From assembly GCA_016873095.1 (NCBI GenBank), contig VGYC01000034.1, forward strand, positions 1 through 47,968: DNA of 47,968 bases. Reading direction: 5' to 3'. Made by a program: the position numbers and the translations under genes. Numbering within the stretch: position 1 is the first letter of the stretch; every line of letters begins with the position of its first letter. Origin of the DNA: Planctomycetota bacterium. Lineage in GTDB: Bacteria > Planctomycetota > Planctomycetia > Gemmatales > Gemmataceae. The notes under the pieces are model-generated. The model did not search any database. It was not told where the DNA came from and saw only the letters and a program-made list of their open reading frames with translations. Below, in pieces: positions 1 through 8,799 of the stretch.

Positions 1-2
1 CC

Positions 3-218
3 AACAATGCCGCCGAGCAAGCGCTGCGGCACGCGGTCATCTGGCGGAAGCTCTCGTTCGGCACGCAATCAGCGTCCGGCAGTCAGTTCGTCGAGCGACT
101 GCTGACTGTCATCGAAACCTGCCGCCGCCAATCCTGCAACGTCTTCGACTGGCTTGTCGAGGCAGTCCAAGCCCACCACAATCAACAAAGGGCAATATCT
201 CTATTGCCCGCGCCGTGA
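3..218 (+). CDS. IS66-family transposase, C-terminal end (cut by window edge)
   Basis: Frame 3 is open from the first base of the window to a TGA at 216-218 and encodes the last 71 residues of a protein. It begins with NNAAEQALRHAVIWRKLSFG and continues with GTQSASGSQFVERLLTVIET. This is the characteristic end of IS66 TnpC transposases (the NNxAExALR..VIxRK block of the DDE domain and the C-terminal helical tail). The 5' part lies outside the window, so I cannot tell whether the element is intact. IS66 transposases act in a DDE cut-and-paste or copy-paste reaction, usually with accessory TnpA and TnpB genes upstream. A right-end inverted repeat should lie just after the stop codon, but without the left end I could not define it. 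Confidence 0.88.
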   Translation, partial: NNAAEQALRHAVIWRKLSFGTQSASGSQFVERLLTVIETCRRQSCNVFDWLVEAVQAHHNQQRAISLLPAP

Positions 219-367
219 ACCAATACCGACGCCGACATCGGGCCACGTGATGGAAATAAAAAAACCTGAATTTCCCAGCAATAAAGCCGTGAATCCTCTA
301 AAATACCTTTTGAAAAACAGAGCGGCACGGGCATTGCACTTACTGACTTGCTGAAGGAAACGACGTC

Positions 368-400
368 CACTGCAGGGCGGTTACACTGCAGGGCTATTAC
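368..400. repeat. Tandem 16-bp direct repeat, two copies
   Basis: The unit cactgcagggc followed by ggtta (copy 1, 368-383) or tatta (copy 2, 384-399) occurs twice in tandem and is followed by one more c. It lies about 40 bp upstream of the start of the PEP-CTERM gene. Spacing of about one and a half helical turns is compatible with a regulator site, but no known operator is recognised. Confidence 0.6.
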
Positions 401-437
401 CGGAAAGAAGAAGCAATGATGATTTACTCGCAAATGG

Positions 438-2168
438 TTGGGCCGCACGATTAGCGTGGCAGCATTCCTCACCCTGTTCGCCGGGCTGGGAATGGAGATG
501 CCGGCGCAGGACAAGGGTAAGCCGGACAAAGGCAAGCTCGACAAGGGCAAGCCGGTTGTCGATAAGGGCGTGGAGGCGCCGGTACGGCCGCAGGTGAAGT
601 ACAAGCTTCGCTCGGCGGTACGCACCGGCTACACTCGTCCTGGCGCGCCTCCGGACACCATCAACAAGGACGGCAAGGTCCGCCCGGTTGCCTGGGATCC
701 GGATTTCACGGGCAAGCTCATCGGCGGCACCATCTACTTCGCGGTGCTGGAGCGTACTGGCAATGAAGGCGATTCCTGGGGCTCCGGTGTCGACGGCTTC
801 AATGACCGCTTTGTCGAAGGCAAGAGCTTCCGCAACAATTATTCGCCGGGGCTCGATAAGGAAGCGAAGTACCTTTATCTCTATCAGGTCGTCAATGATC
901 GCGGGCTCGACCCACCGTCGGAAGGTGTCGTCCCGGCCGGCTTCCCGCCCAAGGATCTGCGCAGCCTGCCCATCGCGGGCACGGCGCTGCGCTTGATCGT
1001 CGATCCACGTTACATCACGTCGTGGGGCCATTTCCGTGGCGTGGGCTTCAACGCCACCGTGCCGGACCGTGATCGCAAGGGGGACATTCGCGAGGCTGCG
1101 GACAAGACGCCGGAGATTCTGCCCATCGCCTTCTCCAGCAATCCGTCCATCCTCAGCGAGTTGCCGTACCACAAGTATCTCGACCCGTCACCGGCCTATC
1201 CGCTACGGGAGCTGCGTGATTCCTTTGGCCTCGGATCCGCCGGACTCAACCTGAGGGCGTCGTCCGCCTATGCTGAATTGCTCAAGAAGAAGAAGGCCGA
1301 CGCCAAGGCGGTTTCGCACTTCGAGGAGAATATGCTTCAGTCTGCCGTGCAGGCCAAGGAGCCGGACTTCGTGCAGATCATTTACTCGGGCAGTCAGTTT
1401 CAGGAGGGGACGCAACCCGCCACTGGCATTCTGGGCGGCATGGCCCGTCCGGTCGATCCGACCGAGATCGTGCCGCATACCGACACGACTCCGGCGGTCG
1501 CCATCTTCCGGGCTGATTGGCGCGGCGCCAACAACAACGTGAAGCTTGGCTTCCACAGTGTCGTGTACGGCTTCACCACGGATTTGCCGCCGACGGATGA
1601 GCCCATTCGCATTGAAGATCCGGAAGCGGCCCTCAAGGGCGCCGGAGTTTTGGATGGGATCCGGCCTGCTGCCGATGGCCTCGCGCCTGGCGTCGTGCCC
1701 GCCCTGGCGGCCGGCGTGGCTCCCGGAATGGCCCCAACGCCTGTGCCGGCGCCGGCATCGGCGACTCCGGTGGCGGGCGGCGCTGGCGCCGGCTTGCTCG
1801 GCGGCGGCCCCATCGGCGTTGCCGGCGGCATGCCCATGGGCGGTGGCGCCGGCGCCTTCGGCGGCGCTCGCCCCCCGATCATGGGCGGCGGCGGCGGCGG
1901 CTTCTTTGGCGGCGGCGGCGCACAGGATCAGCAGCAGCCGCAAGACCAGAACCAGACTGGCTCCCAGATCATCAACGTCAATAATTCACAGAGCCAGAGC
2001 CAGAACCAGAGCCAGCAACAGCAGCAGCAACAGCAGCAAAGCCAGCAACAGAGCATCGACCAGGGCGTCATCCCCGAGCCGGGCGCCATCATCCTCGCTC
2101 TGCTTGGCCTGCCGGGCCTCTGGCTCGCCCAGCGTCGTTTCGCCAACCGGGCAACCGTGGTGGCGTGA
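438..2168 (+). CDS. Exported PEP-CTERM protein with Gly-rich and poly-Gln tail
   Basis: The protein has 576 residues and an unknown function. It begins with a Sec-type signal (MGRTISVAAFLTLFAGLG, cleavage near PAQ) and a Lys/Asp/Gly-rich stretch with DKGKPDKGK repeats. A folded-looking region of about 350 residues follows with no family I recognise. Next come an Ala/Pro/Gly-rich linker (about residues 410-490) and a Gln/Ser-rich tract (about 495-540). The end is a PEP-CTERM-like sorting signal: PEPGAIILALLGLPGLWLAQ, then RR. In known systems such tails are recognised by an exosortase, so surface anchoring is inferred. Only a TTG at 438 gives a start in this frame. An ATG at 416 with a better upstream purine run is in another frame and stops after 12 codons, so a start-region frameshift is possible. 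A strong terminator follows. Confidence 0.8.
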   Translation: MGRTISVAAFLTLFAGLGMEMPAQDKGKPDKGKLDKGKPVVDKGVEAPVRPQVKYKLRSAVRTGYTRPGAPPDTINKDGKVRPVAWDPDFTGKLIGGTIYFAVLERTGNEGDSWGSGVDGFNDRFVEGKSFRNNYSPGLDKEAKYLYLYQVVNDRGLDPPSEGVVPAGFPPKDLRSLPIAGTALRLIVDPRYITSWGHFRGVGFNATVPDRDRKGDIREAADKTPEILPIAFSSNPSILSELPYHKYLDPSPAYPLRELRDSFGLGSAGLNLRASSAYAELLKKKKADAKAVSHFEENMLQSAVQAKEPDFVQIIYSGSQFQEGTQPATGILGGMARPVDPTEIVPHTDTTPAVAIFRADWRGANNNVKLGFHSVVYGFTTDLPPTDEPIRIEDPEAALKGAGVLDGIRPAADGLAPGVVPALAAGVAPGMAPTPVPAPASATPVAGGAGAGLLGGGPIGVAGGMPMGGGAGAFGGARPPIMGGGGGGFFGGGGAQDQQQPQDQNQTGSQIINVNNSQSQSQNQSQQQQQQQQQSQQQSIDQGVIPEPGAIILALLGLPGLWLAQRRFANRATVVA

Positions 2169-2185
2169 CAGCTTGATTTGTTCCC

Positions 2186-2221
2186 AAGGGGTGGTGCATC
2201 TCGTGATGCATCACCTTTTTT
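2186..2221. terminator. Bidirectional rho-independent terminator
   Basis: An 11-bp stem (2190-2200 with 2205-2215, one G-T pair) and a TCGT loop are followed by six T. On the other side an A/G-rich run (AAGG, 2186-2189) can serve the opposite strand. It lies between two convergent genes, ending at 2168 (+) and 2244 (-). Confidence 0.85.
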
Positions 2222-2243
2222 CGTGCGCGTGGTTCTTTTCTGC

Positions 2244-3947
2244 CTACTTGCTCGTCAACCAGATCGTCTCGAAGGCAGCGTTGAGTCGCGGTGCCGTCCG
2301 CACCCTCCGTTCCAGGCCTTTCGGCTGGCTGGCCAAGCCGACGAGGCGCACCGGACCAGAAAATGCTTTTCCCTTGCATGTCAGCTTCAGCGTCACGGCG
2401 GCGGCGCTGGGTCCGGTCGGCTCGGACACCGCGGGCGCTGCCGTCACGCCATCAGGCAGCCCCACGACACGCAGGACGATCGGGCCAACCGCACCGTATC
2501 GCTGCACCTTGATTGGAATCTCGACGGGCTTGGCGGCCGTGACGATGATGCTCTCGCTGGTCGTGGTCAGCTCGAAGTCCGGCGTCTCTCGCCTCACGGT
2601 GAGGCGATAGACGTGGCGTGGTCCACCGTGCCGGTAGCGATCCTGTACAACCACCCGGTAATCGCCATCCTTCGTGGCGACATGTGCAAAGGCCAGGTCG
2701 CGCGTCGTGCCGGTGTCGTCCACATCGGCGACCACCGCGCCGTCTGGGTTCAGCAGCTTCACGACCGGGTCGAGCGGGAAGTGCAGATGGTTGGATTCGA
2801 CGCTGACGACAAAGTGCTGCCCTTTCTTGAGCGCAAGGCGATACACATCCGTCTGCCGGGGTGTTCGCAGCCAGCCGGTGACGGTCGAGTCCATGAGCAC
2901 GGACGGTGGCGACTTCGCGTTTGCTGGCGTGGTTGGTTCGACCACGGCAAGTGCCGTCAGCCGGACGCGCGCCGCGCCGGCAAGAGCAGGACTGAAAGCC
3001 AGGCCCAGACCAGCGTCGGCGGGAATCCGCAGATCCGGCGCGGCTTCGGACTCGAAATACTCCGCCAGCTTGAGGCCGCCCAGGGGCCGCACGGGCAGCC
3101 TGGTCCCCGGCGAAATGTTCCAGCCACGCACTTCGACCTCGCCCGGCTTCGTTCGCGACACCGCCAGTGGAACCGCATGCGTGATATACGGGCCGGTCGT
3201 GAGCGTCAGACGATAGATGTAGTTCGGGGCGCCGCTGAAACTGATAGCCGTCCCTGGGTCGGCCGGAAACGCGAAGATGCGCACGACGTAAACACCTGAC
3301 TTGGTCGCTGTGAACGCGAGTCGTGGATCGTAGCCGAAAGAGTCGTTGTTCTCGGCCAGCACGTCGCCATCGACGCTTGTTACCTGCAGGATCGCATCCA
3401 TGGGTGAGCCAAGTCGCGTGTGGGCATCAACCGCCGCCACCAACGTCTGCCCGGCATTGACGCGCACCGAGAAACCATCAACATCGCCCGGCTTGGACAG
3501 GACGCCGTTGACAACACAGCTGGCTTCCGCGACATGCTGGGCCGTGCGCGGGGCATCGTTCGGCTCCGTTTCGCTGATTTCTTTCAGGCTGCCGATCAAG
3601 AAGGGAGCGGATGTGGAGGCGCCGTCCGCGTTGTACAGGCGGATCCAGGCGCGATCCGCGGCCAGGTCCTTGGGGATGCTGATCTCCAGCTTGCCGGCTT
3701 CCTTTCCAGGCTTCACCTCGAGGCCCGGCGCCCAGACAGAGACCGGCCAGGTGAAGCTGCCCGTGGCGGTGACGACAACCTTCGTGCCGCGCTGCCCGCC
3801 GGCGGGGAACAGGTGGGTCAATGTCGGTGGGGCGGCATGAGCCTGAATCGTGAGGATGACGAGCAGAAACGGCGACCAGCAGAACCGCGCGCGAAGCAAG
3901 CGGCAACCGCGGGCGCGTCTTGTCTTGATGGACTCTTGGCATTCCAT
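2244..3947 (-). CDS. PPC-domain exported protein
   Basis: A 567-residue exported protein. An N-terminal signal peptide (hydrophobic FLLVILTIQAHA, cleavage after AHA) is followed by an Ig-like/IPT-type stretch (PTLTHLFPAGGQRGTKV). Two or more bacterial pre-peptidase C-terminal (PPC) type beta domains follow: one around residues 130-245 (ETEPNDAPRTAQ ... GDVDGFSVRVNAGQTLV ... YRLTL) and one around 345-450 (TDVYRLALKKGQHFVVSVES ... YRLTVRRE). PPC domains are non-catalytic beta sandwiches of secreted proteins. In Planctomycetes such proteins commonly lie beside PSD1 and DUF1501 genes, as here. The gene is 280 bp downstream of DUF1501 on the same strand, and the hairpin repeat at 4141-4196 between them suggests reduced read-through. 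The function of the trio is not established. Confidence 0.85.
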   Translation of the reverse strand: MECQESIKTRRARGCRLLRARFCWSPFLLVILTIQAHAAPPTLTHLFPAGGQRGTKVVVTATGSFTWPVSVWAPGLEVKPGKEAGKLEISIPKDLAADRAWIRLYNADGASTSAPFLIGSLKEISETEPNDAPRTAQHVAEASCVVNGVLSKPGDVDGFSVRVNAGQTLVAAVDAHTRLGSPMDAILQVTSVDGDVLAENNDSFGYDPRLAFTATKSGVYVVRIFAFPADPGTAISFSGAPNYIYRLTLTTGPYITHAVPLAVSRTKPGEVEVRGWNISPGTRLPVRPLGGLKLAEYFESEAAPDLRIPADAGLGLAFSPALAGAARVRLTALAVVEPTTPANAKSPPSVLMDSTVTGWLRTPRQTDVYRLALKKGQHFVVSVESNHLHFPLDPVVKLLNPDGAVVADVDDTGTTRDLAFAHVATKDGDYRVVVQDRYRHGGPRHVYRLTVRRETPDFELTTTSESIIVTAAKPVEIPIKVQRYGAVGPIVLRVVGLPDGVTAAPAVSEPTGPSAAAVTLKLTCKGKAFSGPVRLVGLASQPKGLERRVRTAPRLNAAFETIWLTSK

Positions 3948-4140
3948 GGTGGGTTCTTAGAGGCTCTCCGGAAATCAACGTCAACAGCGATAAGAGGTTA
4001 AGGAGGATTGCCCAGCTTACCACGACCGGGAAATCGCGAAAAAGTCTGGGAAAAGGCAATTGTTAAGATAGGCAGCTTCGCCATAACCTCTTCCAATGAC
4101 TTACATTCCTTTCCATAGAGCCTCTTACAAGGATGACAGC

Positions 4141-4196
4141 AGAGCCCGCAGCGTTAGCGAGAGGCCAGCGTTACCCTCGCTTACGCTTCGGGCTCT
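4141..4196. repeat. Imperfect 21-bp inverted repeat (hairpin)
   Basis: Arms 4141-4161 and 4176-4196 pair over 21 bp with two mismatches. The right arm reads ctcgcttacgcttcgggct, a motif I recall as a common interspersed hairpin in planctomycete genomes (from memory, not checked). It lies 31 bp after the stop codon of the DUF1501 gene and could act as a terminator or attenuator before the PPC gene. There is no T run. Confidence 0.75.
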
Positions 4197-4227
4197 GTTA
4201 AATGTCACGATTTGCGGACGCGGAATC

Positions 4228-5565
4228 CTACATCAGTTCCGCGATCGGCCTGGGGTCGCTGACCAGGTGGGTGGGCCGACCGTTGCCGGCATAGAGAATC
4301 TTGTCCGGGTTGATGCCCAGCTTGGTGTAGACGGTGGCAACGAAGTTTTCGGGGGCGTAGATGCGTTCGACGGCGGCATAGCCGCGACGATCGGTGGCGC
4401 CGACCACCTGGCCGCGCGGCGTGCCACAGCCTGCCACAAGCACCGACATCGCGTTCGACCAGTGGTCACGGCCGGGCGTACCGCCGTCTGAGAGCGTGGA
4501 AATCTGCGGTGTGCGGCCGAATTCACCCAGCACGAGCACCAGCGTCGTGTCCAGCATGCCGCGCTGATCGAGATCGTCGATCAAGGTGGCGACAACCGCC
4601 TCGAATCGTTGTCCCTGCTGCCGGAAGGCCGGGAAGATATTGGAGTGGTGATCCCAGCCGCCGTTGTAGAGCGTGATGAATGGCACGCCGCCCTCCACAA
4701 GCCTGCGGGCAAGCAGGGCCTGCTGGCCAAAGGTCGTCCTTCCGAAGGCGTTGCGGACGTGCTCCGGCTCGCGGCCGATGTCGAAGGCTCGCTGCGCGGC
4801 GGCGGAATTCATGATCGATACCGCCTGCTGGTAGTTTTCGTCCACGCCCAGGACCGGGTCGCCGGCGGCACGATCGCGATAGCGAGCCATCTGGTCCAGC
4901 CGGCTGCGCAAATCGCGGCGGCTCAGCGCTCGCCCATCCTCGAGTTCGCGCGGAATCGCCACATCGCGAACGCGGAATGACGGCTGATTGGGATCGTCGC
5001 TGACGACAAACGGCGCGTGCCGCGCGCCCAGGAAGTTCGGCCCGCCGGAGCGTGCCATGCTTGGGATGGAAAAGTACGCCGGCAGCCCGTTGGGCGCGCC
5101 GCGCTCGGCGGAAACAACGGACCCCATGCTTGGGTGAAAGCTGACGAAGGCGCCGCAGCTCACCGGGATGCGCGTCGGCGCGCCCGTCGTCATGTAATGG
5201 TTGCCGGCGCCGTGATTGTTCTGATCGTGGCGAATGGAGCGGACAATGGTAAGCTTGTCGCTGATGGCGGCCAGGCGGCGCATGTTCTCGGAAAAATACG
5301 CTCCGGGAATTCGCGTGTGGATGGGCTGGAACTCGCCCCGGATCTCGGCAGGAGCATCCGGCTTGGGATCAAATGTTTCGAAGTGGCTCGGGCCGCCATC
5401 CAGCCAGACCATGATGCAACTGGTCGAGCGTCCAGACGACTCGCCGGCAACGCTACGCAGGCGCAGGGCATCCACCAGGCCGCCGCCGAGCAATGCTCCC
5501 AGGCCAAGCTTGAGACAATCACGCCGGCTCGTCCCCTGACAGTTACGGTGAATTGCCATGCTCAC
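4228..5565 (-). CDS. DUF1501 protein with twin-arginine signal
   Basis: A 445-residue DUF1501 protein, near full length for the family. The N-terminus carries a twin-arginine motif (SRRDCLKLG) before a hydrophobic glycine-rich segment, so Tat export is predicted. Family hallmarks are present: SCIMVWLDGGPSHFETFDPK, ISDKLTIVRSIRHDQNNHGA, and the metal-type motif VLVLGEFGRTPQIS ... GGTPGRDHWSNAMSV. This is the alkaline-phosphatase/sulfatase-like fold often called a secreted sulfatase relative, but the activity of DUF1501 is not established. It starts 6 bp after the stop codon of the upstream PSD1 gene, so the two are almost certainly co-transcribed and translationally close. Confidence 0.93.
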   Translation of the reverse strand: MSMAIHRNCQGTSRRDCLKLGLGALLGGGLVDALRLRSVAGESSGRSTSCIMVWLDGGPSHFETFDPKPDAPAEIRGEFQPIHTRIPGAYFSENMRRLAAISDKLTIVRSIRHDQNNHGAGNHYMTTGAPTRIPVSCGAFVSFHPSMGSVVSAERGAPNGLPAYFSIPSMARSGGPNFLGARHAPFVVSDDPNQPSFRVRDVAIPRELEDGRALSRRDLRSRLDQMARYRDRAAGDPVLGVDENYQQAVSIMNSAAAQRAFDIGREPEHVRNAFGRTTFGQQALLARRLVEGGVPFITLYNGGWDHHSNIFPAFRQQGQRFEAVVATLIDDLDQRGMLDTTLVLVLGEFGRTPQISTLSDGGTPGRDHWSNAMSVLVAGCGTPRGQVVGATDRRGYAAVERIYAPENFVATVYTKLGINPDKILYAGNGRPTHLVSDPRPIAELM

Positions 5566-5571
5566 TCGCTT

Positions 5572-7776
5572 TCAATCGACAATGTAAAACTCAGGCGTAT
5601 TCAGGATCGCCCAGAACAGGTCTTCGACGGCGCGGCGGCGATTGACCAATGTTGCCCGTGACAAATGCTCCAGTGCCGTCGCTCTCTCGTCGCTGCTGGG
5701 CAAGCGCCCGTAGGCCAGCAGGTAAAGCTCTTCCACGATATTGTCGCTCGTTTTCTTGCTGGCGGCAAGCTGTGCTGGCCGGGCGGTATCCTGCGACAGC
5801 TTGCGATTGAGCGCCGGCGAATTCATCAGGTGCAGCACTTGCGGAGTAGTGGATTCCGTCTTGCGCTCGCACGGCGGATCTTGATTGGGGTCCGGCCGGC
5901 CAAACGTGTCCAGGAAGATCGACGACGCGCGATGCGTCCACATCTGCGCGGCCCGCGACCCAGCCGGCATGGCCGCGAAGCTCTCCTCCGTGCCCAGCAC
6001 GTCGTTGACGGCGTCGAGCAGGACCTCCGCCCGCATCCGCTGCCGGTAGTAGCGCGAGAAGTTCTTGAGGTCAGACACATTGCGCTCCGTCGGCCGCGAA
6101 CTCAGGGCGAACACGTGCGACAACATGATCTTGCGAACCAGCTTCTTGATGTCGTAACCCTGTCGGCGGAAATCGTCGGCCAGCGCGTCGAGCAGCGGGC
6201 CATTCGACGGCGGATTGGTCGCACGGATATCATCTACCGGCTCAACCAGTCCTTGCCCCATGAGCTCGGACCAGACGCGGTTGGCCATGACCTTCGCGAA
6301 ATAGGGGTTGGCCTTGTCCGTCATCCAGTCGGCCAGCACCTCGCGCGGATCATCGTCCGGACCGAGGGTCAACGACTTGCCGGCCAATGTTTTTGGCGCG
6401 ACGGCGGCGCCCGTTCGGCCATGCTGCAATTGACCGGCATTCATCGTGAAAATGATCTCCTCGCCGCCGGAGATCGGCGGCGACAGCCCGCCCTTGTGCC
6501 CGACACGCGCGAAGAACGCGGCAAAGCCAAAGAAATCGTCCTGGCTCCAGACCTCGAACGGATGATGATGGCACTTGGCGCATTCCAGGCGAACTCCCAG
6601 GAAGAGCTGGCTGACCGAGGCGCCGATTTCCACGGCGTCGGGCCTGTCGCGGAAGATCACCGTCGCACCGTGTCGCCAGGTGCTGCCCTGGGCGGCAACG
6701 AGTTCGCGGGCGAACTGGTCATACGGCTTGTTCTTGCGAAATGAATCGCGTAGCCAGGCATCGAGGTTCCAGACGGCCTTGATGCCGACGCGATATGGAT
6801 TTGGCCGGATAAGATCTGCCCACTTGTTCGCCCAGAAATCGGCGTACTCCGGCCGCTCCAGCAGGCGATCGATCAGCCGCGCACGCTTGTCGGGAGACCT
6901 GTCGGCAAGAAAGGCCTGCGTCTCCGCCGGCGTCGGCAGCCGGCCGATCGCCTTCAGATAGGCGCGGCGATGAAACGTCGCCTCGTTCGCTGGCGGCGAC
7001 GGCAGAATGCCCAGCAGCGGCAGCTTTTTCCAGACCAGTTCATCGATGTCATTCTGTCGCGGCAGCTTTCGATAGGCCTCGTCCGGAACGTCGCCCGGCA
7101 GTGGGATGGTCACGGTGCAGACGGCGATGTTGTTCATGTAGCGGGCCATGATGGCCGCCTCGCCTGGTAAGCCGCCGGACCTGACGATCCCCTCGCCGGC
7201 CACGGCAGCAACGGTCGTATCGTTGGATTGAAACGCGCTGCCTTCGGTGACGTCGCGGCGGCTGCCATCAGAATACTCGGCAATAACTCGAAGCTGAAAA
7301 CCCTGCTTGGCAGCCAGGCGTCGGCCGGCCGGTTCGGTGATGACCCGGACGATCCTGGGCGCATCCGCCGGCGTGCGCGGCGCTCCCGCCCGAATCCAGG
7401 CACGCAGCATTTCGTAAGGCGGACTGCCGACCTCGAATCTCTTGCCGCCGCCGTGCGGCATCTGCCCCGCCGGCTTGCTCAGCAACATGCTGTGCTCCGG
7501 CGCCGCCGGCAGCACTCGGCGGCCGCGCGATTCATGGATCAACGAGGAATAGTCAAAATCGGCATCGAAACCCAGCAACGACAGAGCGAAGCCATTCTGC
7601 CCGCGCGATTTGCCGTGACATGGCCCGGAGTTGCAACCGAAGCGCGTCAAGATCGGCTGCACGTCGAACTCGAACGTGACCGGCTTGCGCGGTATCGCAG
7701 GGGACGGCGCACCGGCATGCGCCGGCGCCAAGGCACATGACCAGGCAATGACTCCAAGCAACACGGATTCTTTCAT
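5572..7776 (-). CDS. PSD1 protein: cytochrome-like, Ig-like, DUF1549 and DUF1553 domains
   Basis: A 734-residue exported protein with signal peptide MKESVLLGVIAWSCALAPAHA. Domain order: a planctomycete cytochrome C-like domain (about 35-135; FGCNSGPCHGK with a CxxxxCH-type heme-like site and NGFALSLLGFD), a Big2-like Ig domain (about 145-225), DUF1549 (about 240-430; includes ECAKCHHHPFEVWSQDDFFG, a CxxCH heme motif), and DUF1553 (about 490-730; NPYFAKVMANRVW, and YGRLPSSDE near the end). These proteins are a planctomycete hallmark and pair with DUF1501, as here. Roles in degradation of complex carbohydrates have been suggested for the family, but the substrate cannot be read from the sequence. 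The start ATG at 7776 lacks a clear Shine-Dalgarno site. Confidence 0.93.
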   Translation of the reverse strand: MKESVLLGVIAWSCALAPAHAGAPSPAIPRKPVTFEFDVQPILTRFGCNSGPCHGKSRGQNGFALSLLGFDADFDYSSLIHESRGRRVLPAAPEHSMLLSKPAGQMPHGGGKRFEVGSPPYEMLRAWIRAGAPRTPADAPRIVRVITEPAGRRLAAKQGFQLRVIAEYSDGSRRDVTEGSAFQSNDTTVAAVAGEGIVRSGGLPGEAAIMARYMNNIAVCTVTIPLPGDVPDEAYRKLPRQNDIDELVWKKLPLLGILPSPPANEATFHRRAYLKAIGRLPTPAETQAFLADRSPDKRARLIDRLLERPEYADFWANKWADLIRPNPYRVGIKAVWNLDAWLRDSFRKNKPYDQFARELVAAQGSTWRHGATVIFRDRPDAVEIGASVSQLFLGVRLECAKCHHHPFEVWSQDDFFGFAAFFARVGHKGGLSPPISGGEEIIFTMNAGQLQHGRTGAAVAPKTLAGKSLTLGPDDDPREVLADWMTDKANPYFAKVMANRVWSELMGQGLVEPVDDIRATNPPSNGPLLDALADDFRRQGYDIKKLVRKIMLSHVFALSSRPTERNVSDLKNFSRYYRQRMRAEVLLDAVNDVLGTEESFAAMPAGSRAAQMWTHRASSIFLDTFGRPDPNQDPPCERKTESTTPQVLHLMNSPALNRKLSQDTARPAQLAASKKTSDNIVEELYLLAYGRLPSSDERATALEHLSRATLVNRRRAVEDLFWAILNTPEFYIVD

Positions 7777-7973
7777 GCGCGAAGTCTCGCGTCAATCGTT
7801 GCCAGGGATTTTCGGCCAGAGCGATCGTAGCCAGTTTACCAGCCAGGACGAGAAAAAGAAAGCGGCGGCCGGCACAATGTCACCACGTCATCGTGTAACC
7901 ATTGCTTTTGTCCGCGCCATCGATCTAATTGACGGTGCGTCGCTTCATGTCTCCACGAAAGAGAGGTTGCACC

Positions 7974-8711
7974 ATGCGCTTCATCGTCGTCGCAGTCACA
8001 TTGCTGGTCCTGCACGGGACCGCGCCGGCCCAGCAAAAGGACCTCGTTGCCAAGGGCAAGATCGAGCTTGCCAGCCACACTTACAAGATGAACGTCGGCT
8101 CCCTGTATCACGTCAAGGTCGAAGGCAAGGGATTTCAGCCGTATGCGCTGATTCAGTCGGGGTTCTTGCCGTTCTTCGCCGCCGGCAATGCTGCGGAGCG
8201 CAACACCTTTCAATCGTATTATGCCCCAAAGGAGTCCAAAGAGTATCGCATTCTCATCATGCCCAACCTGTTCGGGGCAGGTGAGCTACCGGCAGGGCCG
8301 CTGGATTACACACTCTCCGTCAAGCCCATCGCCCTCGGCAAGGCGATTGTCAAGGCGGAGGGCAAATGGACGGACGACGACCCACTGTACACGGCCAGGT
8401 TTCCTTTCGGCAACCAGGAGCGCAAGACGCACTTCAAGGCGTATCCCCTCAAGATGAAGGCCGGCAACCTGTATGTCATCGACCTGATTCGCAACAACGA
8501 GCAAAACACCGACCCGTATCTGTTCCTTGAAGGGCCTGATGGCAAGGTGGTCACCCAGGACGATGACGGCGACGGCAATCTCAATTCACGCATCATCTTC
8601 CCAGCCAAGCAGGACGGCAATTATCGAGTGATTGCCACCACACTGTCCCCGGCGACAGGCGATTTCACGTTGACGGTTCGCGCCGGAACCACGGGCAAGC
8701 ATGCAGAGTGA
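7974..8711 (+). CDS. Exported PPC-like beta-domain protein
   Basis: A 245-residue exported protein. I chose the ATG at 7974 because GAGAGG lies 7 bases upstream and the signal peptide then starts cleanly (MRFIVVAVTLLVLHGTAPAQ). A longer in-frame reading from TTG 7929 adds a charged stretch with no support. Two similar beta modules follow: HTYKMNVGSLYHVKVEGKGF (about 35-120), and KAYPLKMKAGNLYVIDLIRN ... DDDGDGNLNSRIIF ... NYRVIATTL ... GDFTLTVRAG (about 140-240). The second is a typical PPC domain end. No catalytic domain is present, so an accessory or binding role is inferred. Confidence 0.8.
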   Translation: MRFIVVAVTLLVLHGTAPAQQKDLVAKGKIELASHTYKMNVGSLYHVKVEGKGFQPYALIQSGFLPFFAAGNAAERNTFQSYYAPKESKEYRILIMPNLFGAGELPAGPLDYTLSVKPIALGKAIVKAEGKWTDDDPLYTARFPFGNQERKTHFKAYPLKMKAGNLYVIDLIRNNEQNTDPYLFLEGPDGKVVTQDDDGDGNLNSRIIFPAKQDGNYRVIATTLSPATGDFTLTVRAGTTGKHAE

Positions 8712-8799
8712 TGAATGATGAACGATGAATGATGAACGGAACGCAAGGACTGCTGATCGGACAGCCTGGTCAGCGCGCTACTTCCGTTCATCATTCATC
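8710..8799. repeat. Tandem 14-bp repeat plus inverted third copy
   Basis: gatgaatgatgaac occurs twice in tandem (8710-8723 and 8724-8737) and once inverted (8786-8799). The arms 8724-8741 and 8782-8799 form a perfect 18-bp inverted repeat with a 40-bp loop. It lies between two convergent genes; the first copy overlaps the stop of the PPC-like gene and the inverted copy encodes the last residues (EEMNDERK) of the isomerase. It may end transcription in both directions. Confidence 0.8.

Noticed and set aside
1546-2610. A 354-residue plus-strand frame rich in Arg, Ala and Ser
   Set aside because: It is an alternative frame of the PEP-CTERM gene that runs through its terminator into an antisense gene.
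2178-3299. A 373-residue plus-strand frame
   Set aside because: It is antisense to the PPC-domain gene and starts inside the terminator.
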